Source of the DNA: Guillardia theta CCMP2712
Taxonomy: Eukaryota > Cryptophyceae > Pyrenomonadales > Geminigeraceae
Assembly: GCF_000315625.1 (NCBI RefSeq)
Contig: NW_005434669.1
Location: 557,061 to 621,060 of the forward strand
DNA: 64,000 nt
Reading direction: 5' to 3'
Under the pieces are notes generated by a model. That model worked only from the letters and a program-made list of their open reading frames with translations, did not search any database and had not been told where the DNA came from. Below, piece after piece: positions 22,854-32,524 of the stretch. How positions within the stretch are numbered: position 1 is the first letter of the stretch; each line of letters opens with the position of its first letter. The translations under genes were made by a program, and so were the position numbers.

Positions 22854-23171
22854 ACAAACTTGTCATTGTGCTGCTTCATTTGTGCTGTCGCGACTTGACA
22901 ACCTTCAGCCGAAGCTGATGGGTTGCAGCCGGGTCGATGACTCTTGAGTACCGTCGCAAGGCAGCACAGGAACCAATTAACCATACCACTGCTGCCTTTC
23001 TCCATCTAATCTAGATGCTTTGAGGTGGGCTCGAGCCCTTCGCCTTGCTTAGGCGCCGGAAGATCCAGGGGCCGACTCCGACTACAGCGACGAGTAGAAA
23101 CACAAAAGAGAGGACAAGGGAGGAGGAGAGTTCAGGCGCGAGGAGGAGAGTTCAGGAGGAGAAAGGGAAGA

Positions 23172-23425
23172 TATGACGAGACGAGACGAGACGAGATGAG
23201 ATGAGACGAGACGAGATGAGATGAGATGAGACGAGATGAGACGAGATGAGACGAGATGAGACGAGATGAGACGAGATGAGACGAGACGAGATGAGATGAG
23301 ATGAGACGAGACGAGACGAGATGAGATGAGATGAGATGAGATGAGACGAGACGAGATGAGACGAGATGAGACGAGATGAGACGAGATGAGACGAGATGAG
23401 ACGAGATGAGACGAGATGAGATGAG
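23172..23425. repeat. Pentanucleotide array (gagac/gagat)n
   Basis: About 50 units of the same 5-bp motif as at 16350-16449, here with gagac and gagat units interleaved, partly as a 10-bp higher-order period (gatgagacga). It yields a long artefactual Ser/His/Ile/Leu frame on the minus strand. It lies between the bestrophin gene and the next + gene. Confidence 0.95.
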
Positions 23426-23505
23426 GATTTAGTGATGCCTGTTCAGACTTTCCTGATCTTAAATCTCCTTGACGAGGGAGTGACGGCGATCTCTCAGTTG
23501 TCAAC

Positions 23506-26000
23506 ATGGAGACTCCAGCGCCATCCAAGGCGACTCACTCAACTGAATTTAGTCGGAGGAGAGGACAGGGCGATCAGCATATCAGCAACACTCCTTTCTC
23601 GCACTTGACCGGGGTATGGCTCGATCTCACTGATGGATCTTTGCATCGAATGTTAAGATCTGTTGCTGTTCTCGCAGTTCTCCACGATGGAGCAGTCCCA
23701 CAAGAGCGAGATGTTTGTTCCTGATACTCCTTATGAGGCTTCAGAGCAATTCAAGTCCACAGGTTTGCCGTGAGAATCGTGCAGACGAGTTAGAAACTCA
23801 TCATTGCTGCAGTCAAAATACCGAAGCTATCACTCGCGACGTCTGGTGGTGGGACGGACATGCAGGAAGAACAACGGCAGGTACATGAACATTGTACGGC
23901 AAAGTGCATATCATCGTCAATGCAGGAGGAAATAAGGTTGGATTCGGCTCTCTCTGATCCACAAGATGCCAATATCGACGTATTCTCAATTGGCATGTGT
24001 AAATTGCTCACACGATGCTCTCTCAGAATGCTTCACATTTCATGGATGCATCCCAAGGTGAACAGACACTAAAAAAAAACATCTCGATGTGTAATCGTTG
24101 ATGATCAGGATATCGACGGATAACCAGCAAGGGGAATGCCATCTTAACTGCGCAGCATGATTCAAGCGAATCAGCGGTTGTCTTGCATGACATGTACACC
24201 TGCTGCCTCCACGAGTGAGAGCGCTGATTGCTGGATGACAGGCAGGACTCTAGAGAACAGATCATGAAAGTCGGAGTTCACTCTGACAAGAAGGCAGTGG
24301 AACTACCTTCGCCTTGGAGCAGCGAAGGGGGACTGTCTGAGGTATCAATCCTTTCTCATGATGCAAACTCAGTGAAACCATTCGTTGACAAGGATTACAT
24401 AACGAGGAGAAGCAAATCAATTTGGCTGCATGTGACGCCAGATGAGCTTTCACATCGAGTAGAAGAAATCATGAGAATCGACGCGGAAGCTGATACATTA
24501 GACCTACACAATGCCGACCAAACAGCTTCACCAGGTCATTGGAATCTTGAATTCAAGAGCACTCTTACGCCCCAATAGACTTCATGGATTTACTAAATCA
24601 GAATGAGAGGATTCTGTGTGCATTACAGTGCAAGGGAATCAAGAGTCTTCCAGGGACTGGTTTGTGCCAAGCAGATCTTCACTTGAAAATGTTTCTTATA
24701 CTTTCCAGGTATGGATGTCACTGGAAAATGTTGGGTGGTATTGGTTGAATCAAATTTCGATGGATACATATCTCAAAGAATATACTTCCATCAGCCTGCT
24801 GATCATTCTAGAGGAATACATGTCGAAACGAAGGTACAGTGCGTCGAAGCATCGTTACTGTGGATGTCTGACACGAAGCTTCTTGCTAGACTCATACGGT
24901 TGATTGTGGGATCTTCGCAGTGTGGAGAGATCAAACAGATATTCGAGCGTCTCGAGCCTCCAAAGAAACTCTTGATGTCCTGAGTGTGGAAGATTATCTT
25001 TTACATGTTACATTCGAGCAATTCGCTGCGACATCGGTTAAAAAACGGACTATTCAAGTCAAGACTCAGTGCCGCCCAGAGTTCTTGCACAAACTCTGCA
25101 CGTGTCATCCAACGATGACGATCGATCTCTGCCAGGTATTACAAATACTCGCTTGTCTGTCCAAACCATGAATTTGATACCCAGGCGGCTGAAAAGAGTC
25201 AACGCTGTATTCCTAACATCTCTGTCTTTTCAACTTCTACTGACTGTATCTCTCAAGGCGATCTGCCTTTAGTTTGTTGTATTTGTGTCCTTCCCTCCCC
25301 CTGCAGGTGATCAAGTCCTTGTCAGTGGTAGACTTGCAAGGTTAAACAGGAGGGTGTTTCTAGGTTCAAGAATGCGAAGTTCGAAGCGAAATCTTTTGAG
25401 GATGACACGATAGGAAAGATAGTTGCAAACAAAAGCAGCATGTGAGTTTCAGAAACCGGAAAGCACTTGAAGGTTGACGTGTCTGTTGATAGAACGACAG
25501 AAAAGCTTGAAGAGACGAGGGATCGGAGGGACTGCCCTCAAATGGTAAACAGCACAAAATCGTCTTCTGTACAATCGTCGGACTATTACAGCATCAACTT
25601 GAAGTATCTTGATTGGAGCCGGTGTGCATTCAAACAGTTTTATTGGCAAATAACGCTCGATTTCAGCAAACGTATCAAGGAGACCGTGATCCTCGTGTCT
25701 CCAGCAGAACCAACAAGTGACCTCCACCTAATCATCCCTCTCAACTCAACTTATCGCAGGAAAGGTGATCGAATTCGTTCTTTTGTCCAGCAAAAGAATG
25801 AAGACGGTGGATCATGCGGGAAATTTCAAGAAGGTCGAACACTCGCTTCTTGTTTGCTGCGAGTCCTGACGAGCTTCACTGGCGGTCAGTCCGAACCTTC
25901 GAAGGCACTGAAAGCCCTCGCATCATCAGGCAGCCATTTGCCGCAAACCAACATGTCAACTGGCGAGAGGTTGCGTAAACTTATCGGGTGGGAGAAGTGA
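23506..26000 (+). CDS. Multi-exon protein, unknown function
   Basis: Function not recognised. Coding pieces: 23506-23610 (METPAPSKATHSTEFSRRRG), about 23676-23760 (FSTMEQSHKSEMFVPDTPYE), about 23812-23980, 24247-24535, about 24709-24833, about 24835-24905, about 24976-25135, and 25475-26000. Introns are GT-AG and of normal size. The N-terminal half is Ser/Asp/Glu-rich and probably disordered with many phosphorylatable sites. From about 24710 there are alternating hydrophobic strands (GKCWVVLVESNFDGYIS, QRIYFHQPADHSRGIHVET) that look like a folded beta-rich domain, then DVLSVEDYLLHVTFEQFAA. The last exon ends STGERLRKLIGWEK and the stop codon is the first base triplet of the minisatellite. Confidence 0.5.
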
Positions 26001-26300
26001 GTTAGCAAACATCTCTATGAGTTAGCAAACATCTCTATGAGTTAGCAAACATCTCTATGAGTTAGCAAACATCTCTATGAGTTAGCAAACATCTCTATGA
26101 GTCAGCAAACATCTCTATGAGTTAGCAAACATCTCTATGAGTTAGCAAACATCTCTATGAGTTAGCAAACATCTCTATGAGTTAGCAAACATCTCTATGA
26201 GTTAGCAAACATCTCTATGAGTTAGCAAACATCTCTATGAGTTAGCAAACATCTCTTTGAGTTAGCAAACATCTCTTTGAGTTAGCAAACATCTCTTTGA
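25998..26300. repeat. 20-bp minisatellite in a 3' UTR
   Basis: About 15 tandem copies of gttagcaaacatctctatga, nearly perfect. One copy has gtcagc (26101) and the last three change ctatga to ctttga. The array starts at the stop codon of the upstream gene. The unit length and lack of spacers exclude a CRISPR array. Confidence 0.97.
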
Positions 26301-26685
26301 ATCTGATTATAATACAAATTCTCCTTTATTATAATACAATTACATGCTTCTTGACTCACATGTTACTCGCGCATTGCTGCCCTTGCCTGTGTTATTTGTA
26401 AACCATATTTGCTTGCTGCCTTTCTATTTCCTACTGAGGCAGGCTCGTTATTAATATCGGCGGAGGCTTCCTCTCGCATGCACTGCACTGGGGGTGTTGC
26501 AGTTTCTCTCCGCTATGCCGCGCGTGCTCGCTTGTCAGCCCCGCTCGATGCGCTCCAAGTGCTTCAGCTCATTTTTGCCTCCCCTTGCATGCCCGTAGCT
26601 TGACCTATGTTTCGTGTTTCTTTCGGTATATCGTGCTCATTCCTGCGTGACGATTTCACTTTGGCACAGAGCGAGCTAGTCTGAG

Positions 26686-27242
26686 ATGTCTCTCTGGATT
26701 ACGCGATGGATGCGAAGCGGGCTCCCTCCCATGATGAGAATGCCAAAGAAGGCAGCAGCTGCAGCAGTGGAAAAGAAAAAGATTGGTAGGGTTTTCACTT
26801 GCAGGTCAAGCAGCTTACTTTAGGTTCCAGTGCAAGAGTTTGTTCCTGAAACGAGCAAGCCAGGGGACGTCATTCCCGGTCTCAACTACATGAAAGATGG
26901 AAAAGGCAATCAAATTTGAACGTTGATGTTCTCGCATGACTGCAAGTAGATCCTGTCATTATGGAGGACGACAAGTATCCAGAATGGTTGTTTGAACTCT
27001 TGAAGCCAAGGCGAACGATGCAGGTCAAAGCAACAAGTATATCAAAGAACCATTGTTGATCTTTATTGCTGCACCAGGATTTAGAAAAAGATGCAGATAA
27101 AGATGTTCACAGTCTGACTTATCAAGAACAACGGAGGCTGATGAAGTATTATTTGATTTCTACTGCTTCAGTTAACAGACTCGGCAGATTGATCAATCGG
27201 CAAAGGATCAAAACCGAGAACGAGAGAAAGAGTAAGGCTTAG
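26686..27242 (+). CDS. Mitochondrial ribosomal protein mL54 (MRPL54/bL37m family)
   Basis: Structural protein of the mitochondrial large ribosomal subunit. Exons 26686-26785, 26831-26905, 26950-27023, 27078-27242; 137 residues, close to the 138 of the human protein. The family core is plain: GDVIPGLNYMKDGKDP followed by YPEWLFELLKPRRTM, and a basic C-terminal helix (RRLMKYYLISTASVNRLGR). The N-terminus MSLWITRWMRSGLPPMMR is basic and free of acidic residues, as in a mitochondrial presequence. The second intron, 26906-26949, starts GC rather than GT; no GT donor exists there and the family alignment fixes the join at K-D-P. It ends just before the minus-strand disordered gene. Confidence 0.92.
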
Positions 27243-27499
27243 ACGGTCTTAGCTTGCAGTCACAATATCCTCACGTGTGCACTCGACGGGGCATGCGGAA
27301 GATGCCAGCGGTGAAGATGCCAGCGGTGTCAACGGGCAAAGCGAATTATAGTTTACAACAAGGGAATACAGTGCGAGCTCGACAGGATTACGAGGAGGAC
27401 GAGACTTCTACCGATCTCACTTGGACGAGTTGCTTGCAGACTGCGGAAGATTATGAGTGCTTCTCAGCAGCCGTCATCCTACCTTAGGTCGATATGCTG

Positions 27500-30400
27500 A
27501 CTGCGCGCTCGTAGGCCTTGCCCAGGGACCCCTAGCTCGTCGTCATGCACATCCTCGCACCTCTCCAGCTCTCCTCTCTGCTTACCTTCCCTCCGGCTTG
27601 AAGGAAGCCGAGGAGTACCAAGGGTCTCGCTTCTTCATCGGATCAAGTGGGGCCTCATACGCTGCCCTTCCCCCGCTCGCCTCAAGCTCGGAAGAATCAG
27701 GAGAACGGACCACAGCAGTGTCCGGTCTTGCACGTAGAGCAGAGGAAGCTACACGAGCCTTGTCAAGAACCTGCACAACACAGTAAGAGATGAAGAGCAT
27801 GACGGGCATGAGACGTAGGAGTAGTGGACAGAAGAAGCCGCAGGTGCTGTGTCAGGTCGAATGTCGCTGTCGAAGTTGTCCTCCTCCTCGCTCATGTCGT
27901 AGATCGACGACCCTGACCGATCTCAGTGAGATTTGAGCAAACATGTCACAAGAGCTGCCGGCAGAAGATGAGGAGGAGGTTCCGGCCCATGGCGACCCGC
28001 CGATGGCGTTAAAGTCGAAGTCTCTATCCGGAGCTGTTTCACCGAGCCCTGCACACCCTGCGAGTCATCGACGAGGAGAGGTCACGTCTCAACCTGTCGC
28101 TCTGCGATCAAGCAGCTTTCGGCTCGAGTTGTCTTCAAGCTCGACAGGAAAGCTTGAGGTTCCTTGCCTGCTCCATGCTCAACATACCACGTGACCGTGA
28201 AGCGGGAAGCAAGTGACCGTTTTTCTGTCGTTGCTGTTGCTTGCCGCGATTGCAGCATCGCTCCATGCTGAAGCGATCTAATCTCGTGACTCCTTGTCTC
28301 CACCTGCTGACTCTCCATGTAGAACCCTAAGCTCGAGACCGAACGCTCCCCTGCCTCTCGTCAGCCTCCCTCCTACTCACACTCGAACCACCTCGGCCAG
28401 CAGAAGCTAGCCTGCTGCTCCGAGACGAGCCTCCCCGAGCTGTTTCAGGACGACTCTGGTCGCACATCATACACCGGCAAGAGGAGCTCAAGTCGTAACC
28501 TGACGGAAGACTTTGGCGCTCCGGACGAGCCGTACGCCACCATCCTTACCCGGGGGTTGGGCAGAGGAGTTTGAGTTCTCTATCTGATTATTTGCTTCCT
28601 GCTGCCTCGAGTACGGCCTCCTCGTCGACGACTTGAGAGCCTCGTAAGGTTCAGCAGAAATCGAAGTCGAATCCTTCACCACGCGCCTGCAACGCGCATC
28701 AGAGAACAGAGACATGTAACGTCACCTCACCACTCGGATTTTGCAGACGCTGCTTGCTCGCTGGTCTCTGGTTGGAGGAGCTCTTGTTCCTCCTCGTCAG
28801 GCTCTCTGTCAGTGTTACCGAGCAGGCGATGATGCGCCCGGGAGTAATGCGGAGGAGATCTCTCCGAGGACGAGGCGACAGCCCTGTCGGCCCCGCCACT
28901 GCCCTTGGACAAGTACTTCCTGAAGGAAGGCTGATACCCGCCCCTCGCTGTTGCTTCCGGGTTGGCGCTCCACGGCTTGAGAGTTTTTTCAGCGATTGGG
29001 ACAGGAGCAGCCCTCTCTACGTGTGTTCCCTCTTGCAAGCTCGACTGCCGCATGTTGTTGACCGGAGAGACGGAGGGGGTAGAACTTTCTGAGACGCTCT
29101 CAAGCTCAAGTTGCTTCAGCTCTGCACCTTCCTCCTCCTCTTGCGAGGAGAGATGGCTTGCAAGGTTGTCGTTGGTCCTCGGAGCTGCCCAGTCTCCGTT
29201 GGTTGTGAGGACCGAGGTGCCGGGCCTGAGAATCATCTCCTCCGAGAAGTTGGAGGGAGGAGAGCGGAAAATGTTTCCTTCCTGCGTGAATGGCCGCTTC
29301 TTCTCAACGCCCATCGCTAGGGTCACGGATGTGCTTTTCCTCTCCAGGGGTGATGCTTCCTTAATATGCGCTGCCCCTTCTCCTACCCCGCCGCTACCTC
29401 CCCCGACTCCTCCGCTTCCTCGCTCTCTTGCATTCTCACTGTTCCCTGTGGATCGCGAGCCCACCAGAGGTTCTCCGAGGTGCAAGCTCTGGGTGGGATG
29501 ACGTTGACGGGAGGGAGGACGCGGGAAGTCTCGGATCCATGACCATGGGTGAACTTGCTCGATGTCGTCGATCCCTCGGCCCTCTTGAGGATGACTTTGA
29601 AAGTCTTTCTCCTGCTCCAAGACAGAACTTTGAGCAACAGGAGGCGCGCTTGCCTTCATCTTCCTCTCGTCGGCCTGCGCTGATCTGATTCCAGCTCGCC
29701 CTGTCCTCGTGGTGGGCGGCTTGTGTGGTTTGGGCTCGATCACTCGCTCCTTCTCTTGAGTCCTCCGAGTGCGCATCTCAAACTGGTTCTCAAACCAGGG
29801 GATGACAACGTCTGTCCTCGGCACTGCTGATACCACCCTGCGATTCGACTCCGGAAATCCTTTGACAGCTGCCGCTGCCCTCCTTGAACCTGCCTTACCC
29901 CCCTCGCCTCCTTCGCGTTTCCCCTCGCTCGATCCTGCTCTCGCCAGCTCGGACTTTGTGGCCTCACGGCCATGAGTGATGGCAGTAGAGGCCTTATCGC
30001 TGACAGCATCATGTGAATGACAGTCAGCAGGTAAGCATGAAGCAAACTTTACCTCGATTTGGGCGGTTCTCCTTCGCTTATCCCTTGCGTATCTTCACAC
30101 CGATCAACAGCCAGTTGGCGCCGGCCAGCGCTCTTGACAAGACGAAGTTAGAAGAACAAGCAAAGGGCGAGGCCTGACAGGAGATACACACCTTCTGCTG
30201 ATTCTTCTTTTGATATGCCTCATACGCCTTTTCTATCTCTTCATCTGTGCGCGAGAATGACCAATCCCTTCCCTGACCATCATCACTGTCCTCCGAGGTC
30301 CCTGACGTTCCATCTCGTGCTCCAGTCGGAGAATCTTCGGGTTTCGAGGGGTTGGGCGAGGTGGAGGTATCGTTGTAGATGCCCGCAGCAGCATACAGCG

Positions 30401-32021
30401 ACTTCTTGTCTGGAAAGTGATCCGAGGTACCAGCAGAGTGCTGATCGGAGGGAGAGTAAACTTTGATCATCGTCTTGATGTTGAACTCTTGCTGACTTAT
30501 CAGGTCATCGTCGCTGAGGTAACTCGTCTCTTGCAGCGGAGGCGAGGGGTTGCTGCGAATTGAGATCGGCGACGACCTGTTCGAGTCCGCTGACTCCCTA
30601 TAGCCACGTCAGCCAATTCTCAACCCTCAGCGCAGTTGCGCACCTGGTCCCTGAGAGCTTGACGGAACGAGCTGGCAGCTGGCTGGAGGAAGCAGGGCCT
30701 CTTGCCCACTGGCTGTAGAGCGAGTCGCGATCTATCCTCCTCTCACGATCCTCCGGCGACCTCGAGCCCCCCCGAGCATCATCAGCAGCTGGAGGGCTCG
30801 GATTCGACAAGGAGAGGAACCCGGATCCAAACCTCCGATGATTCATCTGCGACGAGGCCACCTGGTCGTTTCTGACCGCCGGCTCCGCCTTGGGTCTCAC
30901 GATCTGCACAGGGATGGAGGATGAGGGTTCCGACCGCAGGCTCCTCCTGAACATCGTGACGGCCTTCCCATCGCCTGCACTGTTGGGAGGAGACGCCCCC
31001 GCTGATCGTTCTCGAGCCGCCTCCTCAGTGCCTGGCCGAAGCCTTCCAGCCCTGCTCTTTGTTGCAGAGGACGAGGATTCCAACTCAAAATCGGGGGTCT
31101 GCACCACCTGCTGCAGGCATCAGAGGAGCAAAGACCCTCGCCTGGTAGACGCGTCAAGGACCTGAGGAACTTCTGACTTCGGGCGTCGCATACGTCGCAG
31201 AGCGTTGTTTAGGTCAGCGATTCGGCCCCCTACGCGCCGTGTCAGCTCCAGGAGGAGGGGATCATAGCTCGCGCAACCCTGTGCAGAGGTGACGGTAGTC
31301 CTGGAGTCGTTGAAGTACGAAGAATCCTGCTGAAGCCAAGAGCCTTGCTTTGACTCCTGCTGCAAGTCTCAGACTTCTGGACCTTTGACGCTTCCCTTAC
31401 CTCGGCCTGTCGATCCTCGTTCGGGGGAGCCGTAGCAGCGCGCAGACCGTCAGAGTCAAGCAAGGATATACTCCACTCGTTCTCCTTGCCCGTCGGTCTG
31501 ACATCGGGTGCCCTCTGCAAGAGTTTCAGGTACAGTGCAAGCGTCTATGGCGACCTCGTTCTGACTTCTCTCCTCCGTCCTTTGCCTCCCACGGGACTTG
31601 CGGATCGCAGCCCTGCGACTGCTGCCATTCTCCTGCGGCGAGACCTCTTTCTGCTCATTCGAGGGAGACTTACGCTCCCCGTGCTTCCTTGCCCCCGCAC
31701 CAGTCGCATCTTGCAGGAAGCGTTTGGGTCTGACGAACGCACCTGCAGCTGCAATCATCACGCCTTCCCTCCTCTTCCTCTCACCTGAATCACTGTACGG
31801 GGAGAGAAACTTGGCGTCCTTGCCAGCAGAAGGTTCGTGCTCGGCAGAGTCTATGAGCCTGAGATAAAGGGCAATCAGATCGCAGGGCAGGAGAGCCCGA
31901 GCCCTCACAGGAGCCCGCTCGAATGCAGCTCGTCCTCCAGCTCGTCCTCCAGCTCGTCCTCCAGGATCAGAATCTCTCTCTGCCTCTCATTCGGCGTGGA
32001 GGAGGTTCTGCCTTCTGACAT
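27500..32021 (-). CDS. Large low-complexity (probably disordered) protein
   Basis: Function not recognised. Start ATG 32021; first exon 32021-31919 encodes MSEGRTSSTPNERQREILI and a three-fold LEDE repeat, joined in frame to about 31878-31470. Further exon blocks: about 31365-31170, 31107-30640, 30470-30190, 30000-28727 (including a 370-residue open block), 28700-28500, around 28180-28090, and 27790-27600 (ends DPWYSSASFKPEGR then a GTAAGC donor). Composition is Ser, Arg, Glu, Gly and Pro with few hydrophobic clusters, so disorder is expected. Short DPWY-type and YEAYQKK segments might be binding motifs. The 3' end is not resolved; it probably lies between 27480 and 27580. Several + strand frames across it are shadows. 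Confidence 0.5.
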
Positions 32022-32319
32022 GCCTGGCCTCACTCCAGCGCAAGTTGCCTCCCCCGCCTCATCTGCTCAGACTGTCAGACATGGCGATGCTAGTGTTGTG
32101 TGTTGTGAGCTACTGGTCTTTGAGAATCGTTCCTCAGCTCGTTCACCTCGTCAGCTCTGCCCGACTGCTCTGACCGCCAGGTGTTTGAACCAACACACTC
32201 CCCTTCCGTCGATCTCAAACTACCATCAACTGCTGCTCATTTCACCAATCGCACCTCCTTTCCCTGCCCAGTTCTCAAAACAAGCGCTCTCTTCGGCATT
32301 CTCCTCGTAACCTTACTCG

Positions 32320-32490
32320 CCCTCATCCGTCTCCTCTTCTCGTTCTCCTTCCTCTCCTGCCGATCTCTCCTCCCCTTCCTCTTCCCCTCCTCCACCCTCC
32401 TCTTCTCTCCTCGTCCTCGTCCTTCTTCTCCTCGTCCTCGTCCCTTCTCCTCCTCCTCCTCCTCCTCCTCCTCCTCTCCCTTCCCCTCCT
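32320..32490. repeat. Polypyrimidine tract with (ctc)n
   Basis: About 170 bp almost purely C and T on the + strand, ending in a (ctc)n run near 32444-32476. It lies in the 500-bp spacer between two divergent start codons (32021 minus, 32525 plus). The minus-strand poly-Glu/Arg frames over it are artefacts of the repeat. Confidence 0.9.
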
Positions 32491-32524
32491 GCTTTCCTTG
32501 TTGCCCGCTTGTCGCCTTCCGACC

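Noticed and set aside
23082-23528. 148-codon minus-strand frame rich in Ser, His, Leu and Ile
   Set aside because: It is a translation of the pentanucleotide array; a repeat with no stop in that frame stays open by itself.
25998-26300. CRISPR-like regular repeat
   Set aside because: Units are directly adjacent without unique spacers and the context is eukaryotic; it is a minisatellite.
30598-31165. Plus-strand frames inside the disordered minus-strand gene (e.g. 30890-31165)
   Set aside because: The minus strand chains from an ATG through in-frame GT-AG introns; the plus frames are short and do not chain.
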